The notes below the pieces were generated by a model, which saw only the letters and a program-made list of their open reading frames with translations, did no database searches and was not told where the DNA came from. This document shows positions 20,465 to 31,185 of a stretch of 64,000 nucleotides of DNA, one piece after another (positions within the stretch are counted from its first letter, which is position 1; every line of letters starts with the position of its first letter). This DNA is from Prorocentrum cordatum. Lineage: Eukaryota > Sar > Dinophyceae > Prorocentrales > Prorocentraceae. The stretch is from contig CAUYUJ010006335.1 of assembly GCA_963575745.1 (NCBI GenBank), forward strand, positions 473,564-537,563. The letters run 5' to 3'. Made by a program: the position numbers and the translations under genes.

Positions 20465-21637
20465 ATGTCCAATGGCTCCTGGCAGTCGCGTGGGCAAGGC
20501 AACGGTGCCTGGCAGCCTACCCCGCCCTGGCGCGGCCCGACCCAGTGGGGCAGCCGCGAGGGCAGGGGGCAGGGGGCTGCGTGGGCAGGCCAGTGGAGCG
20601 GCAGGCGCTGGCGGTGCAGCCAGTGCAACTGCAACAAGAACATCGACTCGTGGGTTTTCTGCAAGCATTGCGGCGCAGAGAGGCATGACCCAGCTCAGTG
20701 GCCAGACCTTCCGCGCCTTCCTGGGCCTCAGGTTCCTCCTGGTGGTGGGGCTGGTGGCAGCGGGTTCAACGGCAGTGTCGGAAGTGTCTCCCTCTCGGCC
20801 GACGAGCTGCGCCAGCTCATCTCACTTTGCGAGAAAGGAGGTGATATGTCAGCCGCTAACAAGCACAAGCAGGCCCTGGACAAACTCACGAAGTCAGCAC
20901 AGCCCGCTCCTGTACAACAGCGGGCCGCAAAAGCTCATAGTAACGTTCAATACTGGGAAAGGAAGCTTTCAGTCGAATTGGACCGCCTCGGCAAGCTGGA
21001 AGATCAGCTCAGTGTGCAACGGGACGCTACTGCTGCTGCACGTGCCGAGCTACAGGACGCCGACGAAAAATACAAGGAGCTTGTCAGGGAGTTGGCTGGT
21101 GGCATGGTCAGCACCGAAGACTGTTCAAAGGGAGTCGCCGGCAAGGTCGATGTATCCGAGCTCATGGACGGGAAGTGCACCGTGTTCGACCTGGTCAGCC
21201 TCGACTCGATTTTCGAAATCGACGAGAGTGAGTATACTATTGCCAAGGAAGATAAGGATGAGATGGAGACACGCCGCCAGACGCTCAACGCCCAGTTCCG
21301 CGAAGCCTGCTCATCCATGTTCGCTGACGCCCTCTCGGAGGCCCTAAACATTCGTGAGGAGCAGGCCAAACACGTGGCTAGGTTGGGCAAGAAGCGGCGG
21401 GCCGACGAGGATGGAGGCACGCTTCCTGGGGCAGCTCAGCCGGCCGCTGCGGCAGGAGCAGCACCGAGGACACCGCCTGCCGCTCCAGCTTCGCGTGAGC
21501 CACAGGCGGAGTCTGTGGCGGCTGCTGGGGAAGGCAGCGACAGCGACGCTTCAGCAGCCTCTTCAGTGCGTGAGCGTGCGGCTGCGGCTCTTGACAAGCC
21601 TCAGCAAGCCCCTCTCCCTGCCGTGCGCACCCCATAA
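20465..21637 (+). CDS. LINE-1 ORF1: RanBP2-like zinc finger and coiled-coil protein
   Basis: 390 residues starting at MSNGSW. I prefer this ATG to one 29 codons upstream because the Gly/Trp/Arg-rich N-terminus begins here. Residues 1-48 are Gly/Ser/Trp/Arg rich. Residues 49-70 form a zinc finger, WRCSQC then CKHCG (C51, C54, C66, C69), close to the RanBP2 type that binds single-stranded RNA. Residues about 161-211 are strongly helical and charged (RKLSVELDRLGKLEDQL), likely a coiled coil. A basic LGKKRR stretch precedes an Ala/Pro/Ser-rich tail. By analogy with LINE ORF1 proteins, it would bind element RNA in a ribonucleoprotein. The frame is fully open although ORF2 is broken. LINE-2 has a related zinc finger at 52300-52370. 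Confidence 0.7.
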   Translation: MSNGSWQSRGQGNGAWQPTPPWRGPTQWGSREGRGQGAAWAGQWSGRRWRCSQCNCNKNIDSWVFCKHCGAERHDPAQWPDLPRLPGPQVPPGGGAGGSGFNGSVGSVSLSADELRQLISLCEKGGDMSAANKHKQALDKLTKSAQPAPVQQRAAKAHSNVQYWERKLSVELDRLGKLEDQLSVQRDATAAARAELQDADEKYKELVRELAGGMVSTEDCSKGVAGKVDVSELMDGKCTVFDLVSLDSIFEIDESEYTIAKEDKDEMETRRQTLNAQFREACSSMFADALSEALNIREEQAKHVARLGKKRRADEDGGTLPGAAQPAAAAGAAPRTPPAAPASREPQAESVAAAGEGSDSDASAASSVRERAAAALDKPQQAPLPAVRTP

Positions 21638-21978
21638 GGACGGCAGGGGGAAGCGTCTCCATGAAACAACTTTTTGCAAGCTCGAGCCTGTGGATCGCCT
21701 CGCTCGGACCATCTCAAAACTGGATACGTTTCCCTGGTTTCTTTTGTCTCCTGCCGACAGTGGCCCAGCGGCCACGGGTAGTCTCGGAAATGATTTTGGA
21801 AGGCGCGACGCGCTGTCTGTGCAGCCTTTAACATATCCGCAGACGAGCCTTTCGGCAGGCATCTCCGCCCCCCACGTTAAATTTAGTCTTGCCGACGTGG
21901 GGTGTGGGCTCTCTCAGCCCCTGTCAGGGGGGTCTGACAGTTTTGACTTCTTTGGGGCCCCCCAGGCCCCTGGTAAGG

Positions 21979-24900
21979 ATGCCATTGCTCTGCAGGTTTG
22001 TAGTTGCAATTGTACGGCGTGGTCATCAGCCAAAGAGTGGCTGCCGACCACGTCGGCTCACGTAGTTTTGTTGCAGGAGCATCACCTTAGAGAATGCCAG
22101 ATTGCTGAGGCCCAGAGTTGGTTGCTCAAGAACGGGTGGAAGGGCCTCTTCGAACCAGCTAAGGTGACTCGTGAAGATACGGACGTGTACACCTCAGGCG
22201 GGGTGGCGGTTCTGGCCAGGAGCTTTCTTGGATTGCACGAACCAGTCGGAGGTACTAAGGTATGCCAGCACCGTGCAATGGCAGCGTGGACTCATGTAGG
22301 CAAGGGGGATCCCATCCTGCTGATCAGTTGCTACTTGCACTGAGTTGAAGAGCTCAGCGATGCGAATCTTGACATTCTCGCTGAGATAGGCTCCACGGTC
22401 AGCTCGTGCATGTCTTCGTATATTATCGGAGGGGACTTCAACATGGACCCCGCGGTCTTAGGCAAGTGCCAGTGCGTTGAGTCCCTGGAGGCCCAGTTGG
22501 TGAGCACGGAGTCTGGGACGTGTCTTTCTTCCGCGGGAGTTCGAGTCCTGGACTATTTCCTGGTTTCTAGTGGGCTCGCCAAGGGTATCTGCTCGATCCA
22601 GGTAAATCGTAATGTTAACATCTCACCACATTATCCTGTGGAAATGACCTTTTTCGAGCAGTTGGAGGACCTGGAGGTGTTATCGTTTCGGAAACCTCCC
22701 CCCTCTACCTGTCGAACCACCTATTGGTCCTGCCCCTGCCCCCCGTGACTGGAGCCATGTTCTCAAACTTGCTGAGGGAGTTTTTGATTGTGCTCAGCGT
22801 GGGTCTCGCGAGGCATTTGAGGGGCTCGACGCGTTGTACAAGTCTTGGGCTAATACGGCTGAGTTGGAGTTAGAAAGGGGCCCTTCAGACCAAGTTGCCT
22901 AAGAATGGTTGTCGGGGAGAATCTCCACAAGTCTGGTGGGTTGACATCAGGAAAAGAGACAAACGTCCAGGTCGACGCCCCGCTTTGTTCTGTGTCCGCT
23001 GGCTTTGTCAGAATTATCGGCTCGGGTGGATTCATGTGCGGGCTGGAGAGCCCGACAAGCCAGCCATATTTCACGCAAAAGCAGCCATCTGTTCCCCTTC
23101 GAGTTTCATTCTGGACAACTTCGCCAAGAGTGATTTCAGCCAGTTGTATGCAGATGTATGTGAGTTTATAGCGAAGGACGGCCAGTCTTTCGATGATTGC
23201 TACACCATCTCGACGCGCCACGCAGACGCGCTGAAGATGGCCTCGCTCGCTGCCAAGAACGATGCTGACCGTGCGTGGAAGGAGTGGCTTCTGAAGGACA
23301 TCGACCAAGGGGCTCGCACGGCCCACGCTTGGTCGAAGCCTGTCGAAGCCTGGGCTCCGTCCTCGACGCTGTCGGCATCGGGTCAGGTGCTATCAGACCC
23401 ATTGTCGTAACTCAAGGCTGAAGGGCTCAGGTTCAAAGGCCTGTGGCTGGCTACTGAAGGAGCTGAATCCATCGACTACAACCAGTGCCAGGATTTCCAG
23501 CCTATGCCTGCCTTGCCAAGAGTTTCTGTTGACACTATTCGTTTGGCAAGCCGCTCATGCAATAGTCGATCTGCAGTCAGTGTTGATGGTTTTCACATGA
23601 GGCACTTTCGGCTTCTTTGCAACGAATCGCTCGAAGTCCTATCCTACATCTTCGGTATCATTGAGATGATGTCGACTTTTCCCATCCATATTCGTTTAGT
23701 GATGCTGGCTATGCTTCCAAAGCCGATGGGCGGCCTGCGCCCGATCGGGATCTTCACGTCCACTTGCCGCTTGTGGGGGAAGATCAGGAGGGAGGTCGCT
23801 GTGGAATGGGAGGAGGCTCACTCGGCAAGTTTTTCCTCAGGTCGTGGGTTTAAGAGTGCCACGGATGTTGTCTGGCGCCAAGCTGCTCGTGCAGAAGGGT
23901 CCACACGAACAGGGGGATATGCTGCGACAGTCTTATGGGACATGTATAAGTTTTATGAGTTGATGGGCCTTGGGGATCTTGAGGCTCGGTGTCTTAAATT
24001 GGGTTTCTCGCGCGCAGTCATCGAGGTTTCGCTGGCCGCTTGCAAATCGGCTCGTTTCATTAACATCACTGGGTTCCTGGCTGGGCCTTTCCTGGCATTC
24101 AGGGGTGTTATTGCAGGCTGCAGTCTAACTACAACTTATGTGCTTATCTTTTACATGGATACGTTTTTGCAGGTCTCTGTGGGGCCCACCACTAGCATCG
24201 ACCTCTTCATAGATGACATAGGGATTTCTAGTACTGGCACTTTCAAGCAGGTCTTGGCTGATTTGAAGTCGGCTACGGCAGCTGTTTATGTGGCGGTCCC
24301 GGAGGATTTGAAGTCTGTTATCTCCCCCGACAAGGCCAACCATGTTGCCGGTGACGCCACTCTCGGCAAGTTGTTGGCCGAGTGGCTTGGGGCCTTGTCG
24401 GGGCCCAGCGCGAACCACTCTACTGCTGTCAACTTGGGGATTGATGACACGGCTGGGAAAGGTAGCAGGGTGCGAGGGAGAGCGGTTAAGCGGAAGCAGA
24501 GAGAGAGAGAGAGAGAGAGAGAGGTTTTCGGAGGAAGGTGGAGCGCATCAAGAGACAGAGGCATATCCTTGGCCGATCTGCGCGACAGATTTTCTGTTGT
24601 GGGCCACTGCCAGGGATGTGCTACGGAGCTGAAGTGCACGGTCTAAGTAACACCGAGTTAGGTCGTATCAGGCAGCAGGCTGGCAAGTGTCTACGGCCGT
24701 CTTGTGGCGGACGATCTTTGTCTGCTGCACTTGTGTTTGAGGATGAGCCTTGCTGGTATGGGATGGTTGCACCGATCGTGAGGTGGAGCAAGGAGGTCTG
24801 GGCAGCGCAGACAAGGGCCTTTCCATTCTGTTTTAGCATGCCAGAGCTGCGCCGTCTGTGGTCTGCTGTTTTCGAGTCCGCCACCCTTCCCATCACATGG

Positions 24901-26659
24901 GGACACGTTCACGGACCCATCAGTGCGTTGTACATGTCTGTAAAGAGGATAGGGTGGCGAATGCGGGACTTCGCCACGCTGCTGGATCATCGTGGCACTG
25001 CTGTTTCGCTTACTTACGTCAGTCCTACTTTACTCAAGGATATTTTGCTAAGGGCGGTCGTTCGGGACCTTGAGAGGTCCATTGCTGTCAAGCTGGAGGT
25101 GCCCTGGGACCGTGTGTGCTTTGATATTGTCAAATCTGAAGCCCGCAAAAAACGCTACACGCCCATGGAAAAAAGGAGCTATTCGTAATCTGGCCTGTGG
25201 GGGCTGCTGGACTGCGTCACGGGCTCATGCCCCTGGATGCCAGTTAGACGACGAACAGCTGCTCTGCCCTCTCTGTCAGCAGGCTGTTGACACCCCGCAT
25301 CATAGGCTTTGGACTTGCGAGGCCGTGAGGGACGTGAGGGAGGAGTTGGTGAAAGAGGATATCATCAAGATGGCGTGTGGGGAGCTCACGAAGGATGAGG
25401 AAATTTTATACACGCGCGGCATCTTCGAGCATCCAGAAGGGTATTGGCCTCAGCCTAGGGAGTTCGGCGGTGTGGAAATCAAATCGCATCGGGACGATCG
25501 CGATTTCGATGACGGAGTGATCGGGGGCCGAATTTTCGTAGATGGGAGTTTGTTCGGGCATCCGATACCAGAACTTTCGAGGGCTGGATGGGGAGTGGTC
25601 CAGGTCTCGGCTGATGGCCAACCCGAATGCACGCTGCATGGGCCTGTGTGGGCGCCGATCGCTCAGTCGGCCCCTGCGGCCGAGTTTACAGCTCTAGCAC
25701 AGGCTTCCCTGCATCTGGGGACTCCGAGTGACTGTTATACTGACTGCCAGGCGGTAGTCTCGCATTTTAACTTGCCCGCGGCGGCACGACTGTCGCACAA
25801 GCGCAAGTACGCTGGCCATTCTTGTACATCAACCAGTGCTGCCACATCTCTGCCTTGACCAAGGTTAGGGCTCATTTAGACCCCGACGAGCCAGAGCTTG
25901 ACGAGAGTGAGCGCTTTCGCCGCCGGGGAAATGGCCACGCTGACGCCGTCGCAAAGATGGGCGTGCAGGCGCATCCTCGACCCACTGAGGCCGAGGGAAA
26001 TCGTGTTCAGAGTTGCATTGCTGTTGCCCGCGCTGTGTGCCGCTTGGCCGCGAAGCTTCTGCCACAGTGGCCAAAGCTGAAGTTGGACGGAGTCGAGCTG
26101 CGTGCCGATCATCCTGAGAAACCCCTGGGGCTGCCTGTCCAGGGACACGTGTGGCAGCATTGTAGTGGCATGTGGCGTTGCACGGTCTGTCGCAAAGGGT
26201 CCAGGTCCGCGGCAAAACCTGGCCCTGGCAAGTGTGTAGGCTCGGCGCAACCAGATTTGGATGCGGCCGAGAGCAATGCGCATGTGCCTGCTCTATTTCA
26301 TGTTTCCGATGGCTCTGGCTGTTTCCTTTGTGTGAAGTGCGGAGCCTTCCTGCACCGCGGAGTGCTTGCCAAAAGCAATTTGGCGAACCGTTGCCCAGGT
26401 CAGTTCAGCAGGCACGGTCGCACGAATTTCAACAGGATCATGGCGGGTAAATACCCGCGTGCATGCACGCGAGGCCTCACGATTGTAGATTCGCCATGTC
26501 TGCTTGGACCCTCAGGTGAACAAGGAGGCCTGCAACGTGCCGCCCGATTCGCCAGAAAGTGCCTTTCGTCGCGGTGTCGTTTCCGCGCCCAGCCTCCAAG
26601 AGGCGGCCGCCTCTGCAGCTCCGCAGGAACCCGGTTTGGCTTCCTCGGATTCGGACTAA
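21979..26659 (+). pseudogene. LINE-1 ORF2: endonuclease, reverse transcriptase, RNase H, broken
   Basis: Endonuclease: IALQVCSCNCTAW at 21979, LLQEHHL near 22065, then an in-frame TGA at 22341-22343, then IIGGDFNMD near 22425 and VLDYFLVSSG with ISPHYPVEM near 22620 (the usual SDH is SPH). Shifts near 22712 and 22885 lead to a linker (22895-23410, ending in TAA). Reverse transcriptase (23411-24480): LPKPMGGLRPIGIF, motif A LWDMYKFYELM, motif B RGVIAGCSLTTTY, motif C LFIDDIGIS. A GA microsatellite at 24498 shifts the frame into MCYGAEVHGLSNTEL (24538-25188). A shift at an A6 run near 25165 leads to the finger CPLCQQAVDTPHHRLWTC. RNase H has FVDGS (25535), APAAEFTAL, YTDCQAVV and, after another shift near 25830, GNGHADAVAK. 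A last Cys cluster and a shift near 26500 precede the final SSDSD and TAA. The 5' end overlaps or follows ORF1; the start codon is unclear. Confidence 0.75.
24498..24522. repeat. GA microsatellite inside LINE-1 ORF2
   Basis: A (GA)n run sits between the reverse transcriptase and the YGAEVHGL region. It coincides with the point where the homologous reading frame changes from frame 2 to frame 1, so repeat-length change probably caused the shift. Confidence 0.75.
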
Positions 26660-26881
26660 TTAACGGGGGGGGGCCGTTAGCCGATGGGGATCCTCCTGTC
26701 TGTTGGAAATCGCCCCTCGGCTTTCGGCCCCCCCTGTTTGGTTTTCTCCTTTCAGGAAGCCTTCCAGGCGCCAGGACATCGCTGGTGAATCTGTGGAGGT
26801 TTTACGCCAAGGAGCGTCCCTTGCCTGGCTCGCCACCAGGCAAGGCGTATGTGGCTGCTTTGTCGATGTCAAAAAACCCGC
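26660..26881. other. Sequence downstream of LINE-1 ORF2
   Basis: Starts with a G9 run and likely represents the element's 3' untranslated region up to the direct repeat at 26882. No poly(A) or short 3' repeat is obvious. Confidence 0.4.
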
Positions 26882-26970
26882 CCGCTCCTTCCACTCGAGT
26901 TCCTGTTGCTGCTGTTCGTCGTCGTCGTCGTCGTCGTCCTCCTCCTCCTCCTCCTCCTCCTCCGCCTTCC
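26882..26970 (+). repeat. Right copy of a direct repeat flanking LINE-1
   Basis: CCGCTCCTTCCACTCGAGTT, then CCTGTTGCTGCTGTTCGTC, then expanded GTC and CTC triplets and CTTCCTCATCC. Partner of 20229-20300. The triplet part has expanded relative to the left copy. Confidence 0.55.
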
Positions 26971-27055
26971 TCATCCCAGTTGTTTTCATCCTACTCATGC
27001 TCCTGCTCATCTGCCTCCTCCTCCTCCTCCTCCTCCTCCTCCTCCTCCTCCTCCC
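26918..27055. repeat. GTC and CTC triplet tracts
   Basis: (GTC)n at about 26918-26938, (CTC)n at about 26938-26962, and a second (CTC)n at about 27018-27052. Confidence 0.85.
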
Positions 27056-27197
27056 CCCTGTGTGCGCAGCTCCCTTTCCGATTGTGCATGGCACGGTAGG
27101 GGTGCTTTCTGATGGGGGTCCTATTTGGAATTCCAGGTCTGCTATGACACGCGTCCGCAGGCAGAGGAACACTCAGCGCAATTGAAAGGGTTGGGAG

Positions 27198-27240
27198 GGA
27201 GGGATGGGATGTCAGATATGGCGCGAGCGCGCCTGGCTTG
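27198..27240 (+). repeat. Short dispersed repeat shared with 61352-61405
   Basis: GGGATGGGATGTCAGATATG, then GCGCGAGCGCGCCTGGCTTG. At 61352 the corresponding text is GGGTAGGATGTCAGATATGA, then CGCGAGCGCACCTAGCTTG. Confidence 0.7.
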
Positions 27241-27354
27241 TCGCCCTTTCGCCAGGTCGCGTTCCAATCTCCATTATCCCAGGGGCTCCCAAGAGATGTC
27301 AGCACGTAGTTCTGTCATCGAGGCGCGGTGACGCCGTGCCCTCGTCGAGTGAAC

Positions 27355-27730
27355 GCTGAGATCCCCTCGCCTCTCCTTCCCCTCCCCTCCCCCCGTCCCC
27401 CTGTGGCCCGTCCAACTCCCCCCTCCTTCCCTCCCTCCCTCCCCTCCCCCTGCGTGAGTCTGCCTACGTTTGACATGTCTGAGGCTACGCCCCCCACCCC
27501 ACGCCAGAAAGGCTGCGGGCAGGCTCCCCCGTGGAGCGCGCACGACTCCGGCGTTCGCTTCGCTTCGGTTCGCACCCTCCCCTCCCCCTCCTCCGCCCTC
27601 CCCCTCCACCCCCCTCCTCCCTCGCCCTTCCTCTTGTTCCTCCCTCCCCTCTCACCCTCCGCCCTTCCTCTGTACCTCCTTCTCTCACCCCTCGGCCTTC
27701 CTCAGTGCCCTCCAGGCCGACGCCGAGCTC
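27355..27730. repeat. Pyrimidine-rich CCTCC stretch
   Basis: Two CCCTCC-rich blocks (about 27365-27455 and 27580-27715) around a short mixed segment. No gene recognised. Confidence 0.7.
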
Positions 27731-28005
27731 CTCGGGGCGTGGGCGCTGGCCGACGTCGCCCGGGACCAGCTGGCCGACCAGGGGGAGGGTATTTGGCGGT
27801 GGGCGGGAGGGAGGCAGGCCGGGAAGGCTGACGATGAGGGTGGTGATGAGGATGGCAATGAGGAGTGGTGATGGTACCCAATTGTGGTGAATGATGGAAG
27901 ATGGAGTGCGGTGAGGATGAGGCTTGGGGGCGAGGATTATGAGGAGGGCGAGGATCAGGAGAAGGGTGACTATGGCGGTTGTGACTGTTGTGGTGGTTGT
28001 GGTAA
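27731..28005. other. Lead-in to GAT satellite
   Basis: G/A/T-rich sequence in which GGTGATGAGGATGGC-like units become denser towards the satellite. No gene recognised. Confidence 0.4.
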
Positions 28006-28281
28006 TGAACATGGTGATGATGGAGGCGATTCCGACGATGGCGATGATGACGAGGATGATAAACATGATGATGCTGATGCTGATGTTTATGATGATGCTG
28101 CTACTGATGGCGATGATACTGATGATGACGACGAGGATGCTGATCCAAATGATGATGCTGATGATGATGACGACGACGATGATGACGATATTGATGCTCA
28201 CGATGACGGCGATGCTGATGATGATGACGACGATGCCGACGATGCGTGTGATGATAGTGTTGATACTGATGATGCTGATGT

Positions 28282-28314
<33 letters not shown>

Positions 28315-29184
28315 CGATGCTGGTGATGATGATGCTGATGGGGATGATGATGACGATGATGATGCATATAATGATGGTACTGATGATGATGATGATGATG
28401 ACGATGATGATGATGATGATGATGCTGATGATGATGCTGATGATGTTGCTGATGTTGCTGATGATGATGCTTGTGTTCATGTCGATGTTGCTGCTGATGA
28501 TGATGATGATGTTGAAGATTATGATGATGATGATGAGGATGATGATGATGATGATGATGCTGATGATGATGATGATGATGATGATGATGTTGATGAGGAT
28601 TACGATTTTGACGATGATGACGATGATGACGACGATGCTGATGAATGTGATGATGCTGATTATGTTGATGACGATGCTGATGATACTGATGATGATGATG
28701 ATGTTGATGATGATGATGATGATGATGATAAGGTGGAGGAGGATGAGGAGGCTGACGGCTGACAATATTGATGATGATGATGTTGATGATGATGCTGCTG
28801 ATGCTGATGCGGATGCTGATGAACATGATGCAGCTGGTGCTGATTCTGATGATGCTGATGATGCTGCTGCTGATGATGATGATGATGATGATGTTGATGA
28901 TGCTGATGATTAGACTGATGAGGATGATAATGGTGAGGATGGACGGAGATGACGATGATGATGCTGATGGCAATGCTGATGTTGTCGGCAACGCTGCTGA
29001 TGACGCTGATGCTGTCGATGCTGTTGCTGATAATGATGGTGCATCTGATGATGAGGATGACGATGATGATGATGATGATGATGATGATGCTGATGCTGCT
29101 GATGATGATGACGATGATGCTGTTGATGATGATGATAATGCTGATGAAGATAACGATGATGACGATGTTGACGATGATGCTGAT

Positions 29185-29215
<31 letters not shown>

Positions 29216-29345
29216 ATGGTAATGATGCTGCTGATGATAATGCTGATGATAATACTCATGATGATGGTCCTTTTGCTGCTGATGATGATGGTGGTGATGA
29301 TGATGGTGGTGGTCATGATGATGATAATGATGATGATGATGATGC

Positions 29346-29389
<44 letters not shown>

Positions 29390-29445
29390 TTGATAGTGAT
29401 GCTGATGCTGATGCTGATGCTGATGCTGATGCTGGTGATGACGAT
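28006..29445. repeat. 1.4-kb GAT triplet satellite
   Basis: Dense GAT triplets with GCT, GAC and GTT variants, ending in a (GCTGAT)n run and GCTGGTGATGA. Triplet periodicity keeps frames open on both strands: poly-Asp on +, poly-Ile or poly-His on -. I do not call these proteins. A structurally similar satellite lies at 57273-58215. Confidence 0.9.
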
Positions 29446-29464
29446 ACGTGAGGAGGATGGTGAG

Positions 29465-29600
29465 GAGGATGCTGTTGATGATGAGGAGGAGGACGAGGAG
29501 GAGGAGGAGGAGGAGGAGGAGGAGGAGGAGGAGGGGCAGGAGGAGGAGGAGGAGGAGGAGGAGGAGGAGGAGGAGGAGTACGAGGAGGACGACGAGAAAT
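29465..29600. repeat. GAG triplet tract
   Basis: GAG/GGA triplets that directly follow the GAT satellite, the same order as at 58215-58265. Confidence 0.9.
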
Positions 29601-29840
29601 GCGGCCGTGTATCACGGCCTCTTCGAATTCTTCACGCTTCGCGTATCCCCACCAGCCCATCTCAAAACAGCAACTCTAGCGAAGCATGCCGACAGTCGTG
29701 TTTTTCAGGCGTGTATCCGCCTGCCCCCGCATATCTCCCCTGTTCCTCCTTCCTCCCGCCTCCTTGTACATCCTCCTTGTGGTGGGAGCGGGAGAAGGAC
29801 GAGGCGGAGGAGGAGGGAGAGAAAGCGCTCCTCGTGGTTT

Positions 29841-30029
29841 GAGTCGTTTGGGGTTTCTCGTCCTGGTGTGAGTCGTTCGGGCCCTTCTTCCTGGTGTGAG
29901 TCGTTCGGGCTCTTCGTGGTGTGAGTCGTTCGGGCTCTTCGTCCTGGTGTGAGTCGTTCGGGCTTCTCGTGGTGTGAGTTGTTCGGGCCCCTCGTCCTGG
30001 TGTGAGTCGTTCGGGCCCCTCCTCCTGCC
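29841..30029 (+). repeat. Tandem repeat with alternating 28- and 25-bp units
   Basis: Seven copies of GTGTGAGTCGTTCGGGC followed by either CTTCGTCCTG (28 bp) or TCTTCGTG (25 bp), the two lengths alternating for most of the array. Confidence 0.8.
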
Positions 30030-30079
30030 CGTCCAGAAACGACGCCCAGGCGAGTAGAGGGTCGTCCTGATGGGCTTTT

Positions 30080-30205
30080 CGGCGTCTTGGGTGCCTCGGG
30101 GGGGCCTCTTTGGGCCGTTTGGGATCCTCTTGGGGGCCTCCTGGGGGCCTCTTGGGGCCATCTTGGGGCCTCTTGGTGCCTCCTGGGCGCTTCTTGGGGC
30201 CATCT
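30080..30205 (+). repeat. GGGGCCTCTT decamer repeat
   Basis: Degenerate GGGGCCTCTTG and GGGGCCATCTT units. Same type as 541-605 and, inverted, 60345-60540. Confidence 0.75.
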
Positions 30206-30222
30206 TGGAGGAAATCGATCAA

Positions 30223-30408
30223 AGAAGAGGGGAGCTTTAATTAGCGCTGCCCCCTTCACAAGGCCAAAATGGGGCCAAAACCTTAGTAAAATCAATGATT
30301 TTGGCTTGAAAGAAGAGGGGAGCTTTAATTAGCGCTGCCCCTTCAGAAGGCCAAAATGAGGCCAAAACCCTAGTAAAATCAATGAGATTTGGCTTCAAAG
30401 AAGAGGGG
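30223..30408 (+). repeat. 88-bp tandem repeat, 2.1 copies
   Basis: Units start at 30223, 30311 and 30399 with AGAAGAGGGGAGCTTTAATT, then AGCGCTGCCCC, GGCCAAAATG, AGTAAAATCAATGA and TTTGGCTT. Copies differ by a few substitutions and single-base indels. Confidence 0.9.
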
Positions 30409-30539
30409 AACACTTTTCTTCCCCCCCCCGTCGGGGCCAGAATCCTCGTGAGGGGTGTCGTTTTTTAGCCCTCCCAGGAGTCGAAACAGACCCCCCCGGC
30501 CACCCGCGGAGGGACCTCTCCAGGCCCAGGGGGAGGGGG

Positions 30540-30640
30540 TAGGGGGAGGGGTAAACCCCTCCCCGAAGGGGAAGAAGGGGGGTTGAGAACAGAGAGAGCT
30601 CCCTAAACCACTCACGCCCAAAGGGCTGGTGGGATTTCCT
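30540..30640 (-). repeat. Dispersed ~95-bp repeat, inverted relative to 59249-59345
   Basis: On the - strand: AAATCCCACCAGCCCTTTGG, then GCGTGAGTGGTTTAG, then TTCTTCCCCTTCGGGGAGGG and GTTTACC. It matches 59249-59345 block for block. Confidence 0.7.
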
Positions 30641-31003
30641 TCTGGCATGTGCAGCAGGTGCACCTTCCCTGAACCGGGCCACCAGCGATAACAAACACTG
30701 GGTGCCAGAATACAAGTTCCTCCTGCTGTTTCTCTTCTTATTGTTCAGCTGTAAAGCCCCTGATGATGCCCGCCAGGTCCTCACTTCCCATTGTGCTACT
30801 TCGCAGCGGGGCGAACAGGAACGGGAGTCTACGCAAGAGGCAGTGAGGAACAGCTGAGAGGGAAGAAAGCTCCAGATCCTCCATCACGGCATTGGTATTC
30901 TTGCAGAGAACGTTCTGTGGGCCGAAGGATTACCAGGGTGCTGCAAGACACCCGAATCTTTCTGATGGCTGCGAACAGTGTGAGGATCCACCCCCGAGCA
31001 CCA

Positions 31004-31152
31004 TCACTCCTCCTTGATTTCCTCTTCCGCCTGATCCGTTTCCTCGTCCACCTCCGTCCTCCTCTCCGTCGTTGTCCTCTGCTCCTCGTCGTCGTCGTCG
31101 TCATCATTATCAGCAGCAGCAGCATACTCTTTATCACCGCCATCATCATCAC

Positions 31153-31185
<33 letters not shown>

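Larger units (their letters stand above)
20400..26659 (+). mobile_element. LINE-1: near full-length, inactivated non-LTR retrotransposon
   Basis: ORF1 (20465-21637) is intact. ORF2 encodes, in order, an APE-type endonuclease, reverse transcriptase, Cys/His region, RNase H and a C-terminal Cys region ending at a TAA at 26657-26659. ORF2 carries about eight lesions (two nonsense codons plus several frameshifts). Element ends are not exactly resolved. The 5' limit is placed near the start of ORF1 and could lie further upstream. The - strand element at 46060-52425 shows the same domain order and similar motifs, so both belong to one broad family. Confidence 0.75.

Noticed and set aside
22537-22555. 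GTTCGAGTCC as a tRNA T-loop
   Set aside because: It lies within conserved endonuclease coding sequence (VRVLDYFL) and no cloverleaf could be drawn.
24346-24646. Continuation of the LINE-1 RT frame past the GA run
   Set aside because: Homology to LINE proteins switches to another frame at the GA microsatellite, so this tail is out of frame.
27884-28762. 292-codon Asp-rich open frame
   Set aside because: It coincides with the GAT satellite, and the opposite strand is open too. Triplet periodicity explains both.
30288-30312. ATTTTGGCT resembling the spliced-leader core
   Set aside because: It is part of the 88-bp tandem repeat and lacks the CCGTAGCC start and CTCAAG end.
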